Source of the DNA: Alphaproteobacteria bacterium
GTDB taxonomy: Bacteria > Pseudomonadota > Alphaproteobacteria > CAAGCB01 > CAG-977
DNA: 13,595 nt
Direction of reading: 5' to 3'
Assembly (NCBI GenBank): GCA_900768185.1
Contig: CAAGCB010000035.1
Coordinates: 1-13,595 of the forward strand
The notes under the pieces: model-generated
The model's input: only the letters and a program-made list of their open reading frames with translations
The model's database searches: none
What the model was told of the DNA's origin: nothing
Part shown: in pieces, positions 1-6,920 of the stretch
Layout of the letters: each line of letters starts with the position of its first letter
How positions within the stretch are numbered: the first letter of the stretch is position 1
Program-made: the position numbers and the translations under genes

Positions 1-30
1 AGGCAGCATTTGCCATTGAGATCCGTCTGA
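1..30 (+). other. possible 3' tail of a gene upstream of the window
   Basis: The 30 bases at the left edge lie directly before a strong intrinsic terminator, so they probably hold the end of a gene that starts outside the window. Two plus-strand frames stop here, at TGA 17-19 and TGA 28-30. The third stays open through the terminator to about 199, which makes it the least likely. Too few codons are present to name a family or choose the frame. Confidence 0.25.
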
Positions 31-43
31 AACAAGACAAAAG

Positions 44-75
44 AAACAGCGGGAATTTTTCCCGCTGTTTTTTTT
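44..75 (+). terminator. intrinsic (Rho-independent) terminator
   Basis: A perfect 12-bp stem is formed by 44-55 (AAACAGCGGGAA) and 59-70 (TTCCCGCTGTTT), with a 3-base loop. It runs into eight consecutive T residues (68-75). This is a textbook plus-strand terminator and should end the transcript of the gene to the left. The other strand also has a T-rich tail after the stem (opposite the AAAAGAAA at 39-46), so weak bidirectional action is possible. Confidence 0.85.
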
Positions 76-196
76 GCGTCCTCTCATTCTTCACCAAAAT
101 CACAGAAAACAATGGTATGCGGCGATCATTAAAACAAAAACGGGGAATGAAAATCGGTGCTTCGATTTCGCTTTTCATTTTAACGCAAGCGAATAT
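76..196. other. intergenic stretch with one AT-rich hairpin
   Basis: No convincing gene is seen between the terminator and the promoter at 197. The stretch contains an imperfect palindrome, AATGAAAA (146-153) against TTTTCATT (172-179). An alternative inner stem, AAATCG (151-156) with CGATTT (163-168), shares bases with the outer one. There is no GC-rich stem with a T-run, so it does not look like a terminator. A 27-codon open frame from ATG 118 has no usable ribosome binding site. Confidence 0.3.
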
Positions 197-225
197 TTGA
201 CAAATCCGTTTTGTTGACGGATAAT
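197..225 (+). promoter_or_regulatory. sigma70-type promoter
   Basis: The -35 box TTGACA (197-202) matches the consensus exactly. The -10 box GATAAT (220-225) differs at one base, and the spacer is the optimal 17 bases. Transcription would start near 232, about 20 bases before the ATG of the small open frame at 254. This is the best promoter match in the window. It may also read on into the fructokinase gene, because only a weak stem (442-446 with 466-470) lies between. Confidence 0.6.
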
Positions 226-253
226 TTTACGCGTTTTCAACGGAGAAAGTCTG

Positions 254-421
254 ATGCCCGTTTCGATGTATGAACAATTTTTCGCCGTCGGTTCCGTCAA
301 AAGTCTGGTGACGGGCAAAAATATGACTTTGCGTCCGAACGTTCCGAATCAACCTGAAAAAACGCAGAAAGACAGTGGCGCGGCAAAGCCGCCCGTCTGC
401 GGTGACAAAAAAAATTCCTGA
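254..421 (+). CDS. small hypothetical protein, 55 aa
   Basis: This is an open frame of 55 codons plus TGA, starting at ATG 254. A purine-rich GGAGAA (242-247) sits at a normal Shine-Dalgarno distance, and a near-perfect promoter ends 28 bases upstream, so promoter, binding site and start codon are in the right order. The predicted protein is hydrophilic and has no signal peptide or membrane segment. It has a mildly hydrophobic N-terminal third (FFAVGSV, residues 9-15) and a lysine/proline-rich C-terminal half with one cysteine near the end. I recognise no family. The gene call rests on the expression signals alone; the transcript could instead be a leader or small RNA. A short GC hairpin (380-392) lies inside the frame. 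Confidence 0.42.
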   Translation: MPVSMYEQFFAVGSVKSLVTGKNMTLRPNVPNQPEKTQKDSGAAKPPVCGDKKNS

Positions 422-520
422 TCGCTTTTTCCTTTTTCGCCAAACGTTATCCGTCTGGAAAAATTCGTTTTTTTATGCCAGAATGGTTAAATGCTATACA
501 AAAGGCGAGGGGTGAAGCGC

Positions 521-1396
521 ATGACAGAAAACAAACAACCCGTCATTATCGGTATCGGCGAATTGCTGTGGGACATGTTGCCGTCGGGCAAACGCGCGGG
601 CGGCGCGCCGATTAATTTCGTATATCACGCAACGCAGATGGGGGCGGACGGATACGCCGTCAGCGCGGTCGGAAAGGACGCGTCGGGTGATGAAATTCTG
701 TCCGAATTGGAAAAAAACGGCATCAAGCACTGTATCACCCGAAACGATTATCCGACGGGGTACGTCAAAGTCGTTTTAAACAACGGCATACCGTCCTATG
801 ATATCGTTGAAAATGTCGCGTGGGATCATCTGACCGTATCGCCCGAATCCGTCGCCTTGGTCAAAACGGCGGACGCCGTGTGTTACGGCACGTTGGCTTC
901 GCGTCATGCGGAATCGCGCGCCGCCGTCGAAACGCTGTTGTCCGCCGCGCCGGATCGGGCTTTGCGGTTTTTCGACGTGAACCTGCGCCAAAATTACTAT
1001 TCGCGCGAATTGATTGAAGAACTGCTGGGCAAAGCCAATATTTTTAAAATCAACGACGATGAAATCGTCGTATTGAAAGACTTGTTCGGTTTAACGGGTG
1101 AACCGGACGACGTTTGCCGCGCCTTTATCGACAGATTCGGTTTGAAATACATGATTTTTACGGCGGGTGAAAAATTCAGCGCGATCTATACCGAAACGCA
1201 AAAATCGCGGTTGCCGACGCCAAAAGTCGACGTCGCGGACACCGTAGGGGCGGGGGATTCGTTTTCGGGCGCGTTCGTCTATAACATTTTGACCGGAAAA
1301 TCGTTGGAACAGGCGCATCGATCCGCGGTTGACACCGCCGCTTTCGTTTCGACGAAATCGGGGGCGTGGCCCGAATACGAAGGGGGGAAGCCATGA
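521..1396 (+). CDS. fructokinase-like PfkB-family sugar kinase
   Basis: This is a ribokinase/PfkB-family kinase of 291 aa, the usual length, which transfers phosphate from ATP to a sugar in the cytoplasm. The N-terminal sugar-binding motif GGAPINF (residues 27-33) and the family signature DTVGAGDSFSGAF (240-252), with catalytic base Asp246 and the anion-hole glycines, are both intact. The overall sequence resembles bacterial fructokinases that act on free fructose to give fructose 6-phosphate; a related hexose substrate cannot be excluded. I chose ATG 521 over the in-frame ATG 491 because GAGGGGTGA (507-515) is a good binding site for it, and the extra ten residues (LYKRRGVKR region) precede the normal family start. 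The stop overlaps the permease start (ATGA), so the two genes should be translated together. Confidence 0.85.
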   Translation: MTENKQPVIIGIGELLWDMLPSGKRAGGAPINFVYHATQMGADGYAVSAVGKDASGDEILSELEKNGIKHCITRNDYPTGYVKVVLNNGIPSYDIVENVAWDHLTVSPESVALVKTADAVCYGTLASRHAESRAAVETLLSAAPDRALRFFDVNLRQNYYSRELIEELLGKANIFKINDDEIVVLKDLFGLTGEPDDVCRAFIDRFGLKYMIFTAGEKFSAIYTETQKSRLPTPKVDVADTVGAGDSFSGAFVYNILTGKSLEQAHRSAVDTAAFVSTKSGAWPEYEGGKP

Positions 1397-2568
1397 CTGA
1401 AAAAAACAATGCCGCCTTGTTGAAACTGGCGTTGGTGATGCCCGCGTTTTTCGCGATGGGTTTTGTTGATTTGGTCGGTATCGCGACAAATTACGTCAAG
1501 CAAAGCTTTGCGCTTTCCGATTCGGCGGCGAATCTTTTGCCGTCAATGGTTTTCTTTTGGTTTTTGGTCGGGGCTGTGCCGACGGGCGTTCTGATGAATA
1601 AAATCGGACGGCGCAAAACGGTTTTGATCAGCTTGGGCGTGACGTTCGCGGGGTTGGTGTTGCCGATGACCGCCTACACTCTGCCCGTGATGACGGCGGC
1701 GTTCTGTCTGCTGGGGATCGGCAACACAATCATGCAGGTGTCGCTGAACCCGTTGATTTCGACGATGGTTTCCCCCGCGAAATTGTCGGGCGCTTTGACT
1801 TTCGGACAGTTTGTCAAGGCGATCGCCTCTTTTATCGCGCCGATTTTGGCGTCGTTCGGGGCGGCGCGGTTCGGCAGCTGGCTGTTTCTGTTTCCGGTTT
1901 TCGCGATTGAAGCTTTGCTGGCTTTTCTGTTTTTATTGAAAGATTCCGTCGCCGAAGACGAAATGTCCGGCGAAACGTCCGGTTTCGCGGATTGTTTCGC
2001 CCTTTTGAGGGATCCCGTCGTCCGGCTGTGCTTTATCGGCATCGTGTGTCATGTCGGCATTGATGTGGGGACAAATGTTTCCGCGCCGAAGATTCTGATT
2101 GAAAAAACGGGGTTGACGCTGGAAACGGCAGGGTTTGCCGCCAGCGTGTATTTTCTGTTTCGTACGATCGGGTGCTTTACGGGCAGTTTCGCGTTGAGCA
2201 AAACCGGCAATCGCCTTTTCTTCGCCGTTGGCGTTTTGATGATCGCCGCGGGGTGCGGACTGTTGTTTTTCGGAACGCAAAAACCGGTTTTGACGGCGGG
2301 CGTCGCGCTGATCGGGTTCGGCAATTCGAATGTGTTCCCGATTATTTTCGCTCAGGCTTTACTGCATCTGCCCGCCAGAAAAAACGAAGCGTCGGGACTG
2401 ATGATCATGGGGCTGGTCGGCGGAACGCTGTTCCCGCCCGTCATGGGACTGGCGTCCGATTGGGCGCAAACGCAGAACGCGGCAATTCCCGTCATGGCGG
2501 TCGGCGCGCTGTATCTGCTGTGCCTGACGCCGATGATCCGGACAAAGGCGGGCGAAAAAAACGCTTGA
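1393..2568 (+). CDS. MFS sugar permease, FHS (FucP/GluP-like) type
   Basis: This 391-aa inner-membrane protein has about 12 hydrophobic helices and a major facilitator fold. The loop after the second helix carries a motif-A-like GVLMNKIGRRK, and the segment QVSLNPLISTMV fits the fucose/glucose/galactose:H+ symporter (FHS) group. The ATG at 1393 overlaps the fructokinase stop in an ATGA arrangement, and AGGGGGGAAG (1381-1390) serves as its binding site. The same pairing, an FHS importer next to a fructokinase, occurs in Bacteroides fructan loci, so fructose uptake followed by phosphorylation is the likely job. The substrate is inferred from the neighbour; the sequence alone supports only a sugar/proton symporter. 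No phosphotransferase components are nearby, which agrees with import of unphosphorylated sugar. Confidence 0.8.
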   Translation: MTEKNNAALLKLALVMPAFFAMGFVDLVGIATNYVKQSFALSDSAANLLPSMVFFWFLVGAVPTGVLMNKIGRRKTVLISLGVTFAGLVLPMTAYTLPVMTAAFCLLGIGNTIMQVSLNPLISTMVSPAKLSGALTFGQFVKAIASFIAPILASFGAARFGSWLFLFPVFAIEALLAFLFLLKDSVAEDEMSGETSGFADCFALLRDPVVRLCFIGIVCHVGIDVGTNVSAPKILIEKTGLTLETAGFAASVYFLFRTIGCFTGSFALSKTGNRLFFAVGVLMIAAGCGLLFFGTQKPVLTAGVALIGFGNSNVFPIIFAQALLHLPARKNEASGLMIMGLVGGTLFPPVMGLASDWAQTQNAAIPVMAVGALYLLCLTPMIRTKAGEKNA

Positions 2569-2640
2569 CACTTTTTTCTGGATAATGCCGTCGAAATCAT
2601 ATACACCGTTGCGGTAAGGAAAGTATCGAACGGGGATCAT

Positions 2641-4011
2641 ATGACAGAAGCAAAACGTCCGGATTTGGGAAACGATCCGATCGGCGGTCTGGTGTGTAAA
2701 TTCGCTTTGCCCGCGATTGTCGGATTGATGATTAACGCGTCCTATAATCTGGTGGATCGCATTTTTATCGGAAACGGCGTCGGGTCGGCGGGGCTGGCGG
2801 GAATCGCCGTGGCTTTCCCGAGCGCCGTCGCGCAACTGGCGTTAGGGCTGATGGTCGGAATCGGCGGCGGCGTGAATTTTTCCGTCGCGTTGGGACAGAA
2901 AAAAATCCCGCGCGCGGAACGCGTGTTCGCAAACGCCGTCTTGCTGGTCGTATTCATCGCCGTCGCGTTTTCTACCCTGCACATGATCTTTATGCGCCCA
3001 TTGTTGCGATTGTTCGGCGCGACGCCGACCATTATGCCTTATGCCGAAACGTATCTGAAAATCACGTTGTTCGGATCGGTGTTCTGGATGACGAACATGA
3101 CGCTGAACAACTTTATCCGCGCGTGCGGTTATCCGCAAATCGCGATGTTCACCATGCTGATCGGCGCAGTCGTTAACACGATTTTGGATCCGCTGTTCAT
3201 TTTCGTGTTTAAAGCGGGGATCGCGGGTGCCGCTTATGCGACCGTTATCGCGCAGGCGCTGTCGTTTGTTTGGGCGTCGTCCTTTTTCCTTTCCGGGAAA
3301 TCCCCCTACCGGTTCCGCCGCAAATACGCCGTTCCGTCGCTGAAAATCATGATGCTGATCTGTTTCGTCGGCACGGCGCCGTTTTTAATTCAGCTGACGA
3401 ACGGCATGATGCAGACGATTATCAACAACACGTTGGTGAAATACGGCGGCGATATCGCCGTTTCAGCCATGGGGGCGACAATCGCCGTCACCGTTTTGAT
3501 GTTTATGCCCGTCGCGGGATTGTGCGAGGGATCGCAGCCCGTCGTCGGTTTCAATCTGGGGGCGAAAAAATACGACCGCGTGCTGAAAGTCTACGGCTTG
3601 ACGATTTCGATTTCGACGGGGCTGTTTATCTTGGGCTGGGCGGTTTTACGGCTGTTTTCGACGCAGATTATCGAAGCGTTCAACAAAAACGATCCCGAAT
3701 TGATCCGCATCGGGGCAATCGCGTTGAAAACAATCGGCGTGATGTATCCGCTGATCGGGCTGTCCGTGGCGACGACGTATTTCCTGCAATCCGTCAAGCG
3801 CCCTCACGCCGCGTCCGTTTTGGCGTTAAGCCGTCAGCTGCTGTTCGTTATTCCGGGGCTGTATTTCATTCCGAAACATTACGGTCTGATCGGCGTTTTT
3901 TACACGTTTCCGACAGCCGATTTTCTGGGCTTTCTGGTTTCCGTTCCCGTCGCGATCCGCCTGTTTAAAAAGTACGGCGGGCTGGCGAAAGAACACCTTA
4001 CCGCCGAATGA
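2641..4011 (+). CDS. MATE family multidrug efflux transporter (MepA-like)
   Basis: This 456-aa inner-membrane protein has about 12 transmembrane helices and belongs to the multidrug and toxic compound extrusion family, which exports cationic drugs in exchange for H+ or Na+. The first helix region, with YNLVDRIFIGNGVGSAGLAG (residues 35-54), is characteristic of the MepA-like branch. The second half repeats the fold, with GLCEGSQPVVGFNLGAKKYD in its first helices, as expected from the two-bundle architecture. The length is normal. ATG 2641 is preceded by GGGGA (2632-2636), a short but usable spacing. The 72-base gap after the sugar permease has no clear terminator or promoter, so it could be the third gene of that transcript. 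The 3' end overlaps the convergent lipoprotein gene by 14 bp. The substrate cannot be read from the sequence. Confidence 0.87.
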   Translation: MTEAKRPDLGNDPIGGLVCKFALPAIVGLMINASYNLVDRIFIGNGVGSAGLAGIAVAFPSAVAQLALGLMVGIGGGVNFSVALGQKKIPRAERVFANAVLLVVFIAVAFSTLHMIFMRPLLRLFGATPTIMPYAETYLKITLFGSVFWMTNMTLNNFIRACGYPQIAMFTMLIGAVVNTILDPLFIFVFKAGIAGAAYATVIAQALSFVWASSFFLSGKSPYRFRRKYAVPSLKIMMLICFVGTAPFLIQLTNGMMQTIINNTLVKYGGDIAVSAMGATIAVTVLMFMPVAGLCEGSQPVVGFNLGAKKYDRVLKVYGLTISISTGLFILGWAVLRLFSTQIIEAFNKNDPELIRIGAIALKTIGVMYPLIGLSVATTYFLQSVKRPHAASVLALSRQLLFVIPGLYFIPKHYGLIGVFYTFPTADFLGFLVSVPVAIRLFKKYGGLAKEHLTAE

Positions 4012-5476
4012 TTTTTTCCCCTTGTTCGTTCAGTCCCATGGCGTGCAGAATTTTTGAAAACAGCGCCGTTTGCGAATAAACGCCCGAGAAGCTTTCGGAA
4101 CCGAAACCGATTGCCGAAACGGGCATCGGCGCCGCGGTTTGCCCGAACAGGGTGAACGTCACGCCCGCCCGCGCCGCCAGAATGCGCGCAAGCGTGATTT
4201 GCAACGGTTCGAATTTGCCGTATTTGTCCAGAAAAGCCTCTGTCTTCGGGCGTTTCGTCAGATCTGTCATGCTGTAACGGAACGCTTCGCGCAGACGGGC
4301 GATTTCGTGTGATTCCAAATTCGTGTCCAGCGCGGTTCGGGCTTCGTCATCGCCGTTTAGAGCGGCTTCTTTCAATTCTTTTTTCTGTTCTTTGGACAGC
4401 AGACGCAGACCGAACGATTTTTCGATTTGCGGCATGAAGTCTTCCAGAATCGCGCCCGCCTGCCGTCTTTTGCGAAAACGCGCGACGGTCGATTTAAAAG
4501 CGTTTGTTGAAACGGTCTGGCGATTGAATACGGAAAAATCCAAATTTTCGGCGTCTTTCGCGCCCAGAATAAATCCGCCCGCTTCAACCGTTCCCGCAAC
4601 GACGATCAGTGTGTCGGTCGGGTGCGCGTTGTAAAAATCGACGGCTGTTTTGACCGCTTTATCCAGTTCCGCCATTTCGCGCGCCATTGCCGCCGTATCG
4701 CCGGCTTCGGCGGCTTCGGCGATTTTTCCCGCAACGGTGACGATGAAAAAGTTTTTATCTTGGAATTTTTCAATCGCTTTGGCGACGAAATCGGATAATC
4801 CCGCCGCTTCGGGTTTTGCGTCAAGGGCGAACGGTATTTTTTTCAACGCGACGACGACTTTGCCCGACGGCAGTTTTTCGTGCGCGTCCAAAGTTGTCAA
4901 ACGCTTGTAGCCGCTTTTTTTCAAAACGTCGTCCAGATCCTCTTTTTGAAAGGCTTTCGGGCGTTTGAACGCCTGTCCGACAAACAGGGGAATCTTGCTG
5001 TCCCTGATTTGAACGGCGATGTCGTAATAGTTTTGCTTTTTCGGCGCGCGGGCGTAAAAAGGCGCAACGGCGGCGGCGTCCAGCGTGTCGTTAGTCAAAA
5101 CGCCGACGGCGTATCCGTTTTTAACGGCGATTTCCGTCAACAGGGGCAAAACGGGTTCGTCGTCAATCATGGAAATCTTGCCGTTTCCGACGGCTTTGCC
5201 CGTTGCGATCGCGCCTGCGGCGGCGGCGTTGTCGGGCAGGTCTGAATCGGCGGCGGAAACGATTGAAACGCCTTGCGCGGGCAAAGCGTTTGTCGCCGTT
5301 TTTTCACCCGTGTACAATTCGGCGCTCCTGCGCTGGGCGTAGGACGCGCCGTCGCCGATGAACAAAAAGACGTGTCCGGCGGTCGGAATTTCCTTTTCGC
5401 ACGCGCAAAGCGTCAGACACAGTGCGACGGACGGCAGAAAACGGAATGTTTTAACAAAGCTGGAAAAACGGAACAT
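3998..5476 (-). CDS. alkaline-phosphatase-fold lipoprotein, probably inactive
   Basis: This is a 492-aa protein of the PhoA-type alkaline phosphatase family (PF00245-like). A signal peptide ends in the lipobox LCAC (residues 23-26), so it should be anchored to a membrane on the periplasmic side. The fold is recognisable along its length: FLFIGDG (38-43), AAAAGAIATG (84-93), FYARAPKKQNYYDIA (140-154), TLIVVAG (289-295), and FSGVYSQTALF (463-473) near the end. Compared from memory with E. coli PhoA, almost every active-site position is changed: Ser102 to Asn83, Thr155 to Ala135, Arg166 to Lys, Glu322 to Val248, Asp327 to Ala253, His331 to Glu257, Asp369 to Thr296, His370 to Val297, His412 to Gln446. 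Only Asp42 and Asp133 remain. The frame is intact, so a retained pseudoenzyme is more likely than a decaying gene. ATG 5476 was chosen because it gives the signal peptide; its ribosome binding site is weak. It is divergent from the TolC operon. Confidence 0.82.
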   Translation of the reverse strand: MFRFSSFVKTFRFLPSVALCLTLCACEKEIPTAGHVFLFIGDGASYAQRRSAELYTGEKTATNALPAQGVSIVSAADSDLPDNAAAAGAIATGKAVGNGKISMIDDEPVLPLLTEIAVKNGYAVGVLTNDTLDAAAVAPFYARAPKKQNYYDIAVQIRDSKIPLFVGQAFKRPKAFQKEDLDDVLKKSGYKRLTTLDAHEKLPSGKVVVALKKIPFALDAKPEAAGLSDFVAKAIEKFQDKNFFIVTVAGKIAEAAEAGDTAAMAREMAELDKAVKTAVDFYNAHPTDTLIVVAGTVEAGGFILGAKDAENLDFSVFNRQTVSTNAFKSTVARFRKRRQAGAILEDFMPQIEKSFGLRLLSKEQKKELKEAALNGDDEARTALDTNLESHEIARLREAFRYSMTDLTKRPKTEAFLDKYGKFEPLQITLARILAARAGVTFTLFGQTAAPMPVSAIGFGSESFSGVYSQTALFSKILHAMGLNEQGEKIIRR

Positions 5477-5478
5477 GA

Positions 5479-5508
5479 TTGACTCTTTACTGTAAAATAC
5501 GATACTTT
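5479..5508 (+). promoter_or_regulatory. candidate promoter of the TolC-MacAB operon
   Basis: TTGACT (5479-5484) and TACTTT (5503-5508) are 18 bases apart and could act as -35 and -10 boxes, giving a start about 30 bases before ATG 5544. TAAAAT (5493-5498) is a better -10 match but has only a poor -35 (GGAACA, 5470-5475). The 67 bases between the divergent start codons must hold promoters for both directions. I could not identify a convincing one for the minus strand. Confidence 0.35.
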
Positions 5509-5543
5509 CGATTTTGGCTGTATTTAAGAAACTTACGCAAAGA

Positions 5544-6920
5544 ATGTCAAATAAAAAGAATTGGCTGATCGCTTTGATTTTGTTGCTGGGCGCGGCGCCG
5601 GCGTCTGCGCGCGATCCGTTCGGCGTCGAACGAAAAATCGCGCCGCCTCCGACCGCGTGTCCCGTTTTCGACGCGTCCGAACCGTTGCGCGCGGCGGACG
5701 TCGTTTTGCTGGCGTTGTGCCGCAATCCGCAAAGCCGGCGGTTGTACATGGGCGCGCTGGCGACCGCCGCCGAATACGGACGGGCAAAGGCGGGCGACTA
5801 TCCGACGTTGGATTTTTCGGCGGGCGTTAAGCATTCTGACGCGCGCGTTCGCAAGGGAGGGAACGTTGATTCGACGGCGGCGACGGCGGGACTGACGTTC
5901 GGGTGGCTGTTGTACGATTCCGGCGGACGGGAAGCGGCGAAAAAATCGGCGCTTCGGGCTTTGGACGCGTCTTTGGCGACGCGTTCGGATATCTTGCAGA
6001 GCTTGGTTTTCGATACGCTGGAGGCTTATTACGCCGTGTTTTCCGCGCGCCGAGGAAAAACGGACGCGGAAGAAAAAGTCGCCTCTGCCGCTTCCGCTTA
6101 CGCCGCCGCGTCAAAGCGTTTCGAGCTGGGGCTGGTCGCCCTGTCGGATAAACTGCAAGCCGAAACCGCGCTGGCGCAGGCGCGGCTGGATCGGACAAAG
6201 GCGGACGAAACACTCGCCGTGGCGGACGGAAAGCTTGCCGTTCTGCTGGATTTGCCGCCGTCGACCATACTGAACCTGCGCGCCGAAAAGCCGCCTTCGG
6301 ACGCTTTTTCATTGCCGCGGGACATTGACGGACTGATTAAAAACGCACTGGAAAACCGCGCCGATATTCGTTCGAAACGCGCCGAAATCAAACAGGCGGA
6401 AGCGGACGAAGCCTTTGAAAAATCTAAAAATTCCCCGAAAATCGCGCTGTCGGCGGGATTGAACGTCGATAAAGAGCTGATCCACGACAAGGCGCGCGCG
6501 ACCGGCGGCAATGTCGGCGTGTCGCTGAACGTGCCGTTGTTCACGGGTTTTGAAAACACTTACGGGACAAAGGGCGCGGCGTACCGTCTGGAACAAAAAC
6601 GGGCGGAGCTGAAAGCCGTTGAAAATACCGTGCGCGAACAGGTGTGGACGGCGTGGCAGGGGTTCGCGGCGGCGCGCAAGTCGCTGGAGGTTTCACTGAC
6701 GATGTTCGCGTCCGCCGATCAGAACGCGCGGGTTTCGCTGGGGGCTTACAAAGCCGGAAAAAGCGGCATTCTGGACGTGCTGGACGCGCAGGCGAAACTG
6801 GCGGACGCGCGGTCGGTGAAAACGCGGGCGTTCTACGACGTGCTGACCGCCCGCGCCAAAATCGCCCGTGTCGTCGGACTGATCGACCCGTTTTCTTTGA
6901 ATACAGGATTTTCGCCATGA
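5544..6920 (+). CDS. tolC: TolC family outer-membrane efflux protein
   Basis: This 458-aa outer-membrane channel subunit forms, as a trimer, the exit duct of tripartite pumps. A Sec signal peptide (residues 1-22) has the hydrophobic core LIALILLLG and a likely cleavage after ASA. Two outer-membrane efflux repeats follow, each with long alanine/arginine/glutamate-rich coiled-coil helices (for example around 6000-6250 and 6590-6870). GILDVLDAQAKLADAR close to the C-terminus matches the LDAQ-type motif of the family. An in-frame TTG at 5514 would add ten residues before the signal peptide and has no ribosome binding site, so ATG 5544 is preferred, although its own site is weak. It overlaps macA by ATGA (6917-6920), which supports a dedicated role with the MacAB genes that follow. 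It could also serve other exporters, as TolC does in E. coli. Confidence 0.85.
   Translation: MSNKKNWLIALILLLGAAPASARDPFGVERKIAPPPTACPVFDASEPLRAADVVLLALCRNPQSRRLYMGALATAAEYGRAKAGDYPTLDFSAGVKHSDARVRKGGNVDSTAATAGLTFGWLLYDSGGREAAKKSALRALDASLATRSDILQSLVFDTLEAYYAVFSARRGKTDAEEKVASAASAYAAASKRFELGLVALSDKLQAETALAQARLDRTKADETLAVADGKLAVLLDLPPSTILNLRAEKPPSDAFSLPRDIDGLIKNALENRADIRSKRAEIKQAEADEAFEKSKNSPKIALSAGLNVDKELIHDKARATGGNVGVSLNVPLFTGFENTYGTKGAAYRLEQKRAELKAVENTVREQVWTAWQGFAAARKSLEVSLTMFASADQNARVSLGAYKAGKSGILDVLDAQAKLADARSVKTRAFYDVLTARAKIARVVGLIDPFSLNTGFSP

Noticed and set aside
442..474. AAACG (442-446) with CGTTT (466-470) plus a T-run as a terminator before the fructokinase gene
   Set aside because: The stem has only five pairs and a 19-base interior; too unstable to call.
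495..500. TATACA as a -10 box just before the fructokinase gene
   Set aside because: The matching -35 position reads TTTATG, a poor match, and the start site would fall within the ribosome binding site.
2565..2586. TTGACA (2565-2570) and GATAAT (2581-2586) before the MATE gene as a promoter
   Set aside because: The two boxes are only 10 bases apart, too close for sigma70; neither has a partner at 16-18 bases. A promoter in this gap is possible but not shown.
3270..3968. Plus-strand open frame of 232 codons within the MATE gene
   Set aside because: The product is arginine-rich without any motif; the MATE frame is clearly the real one.
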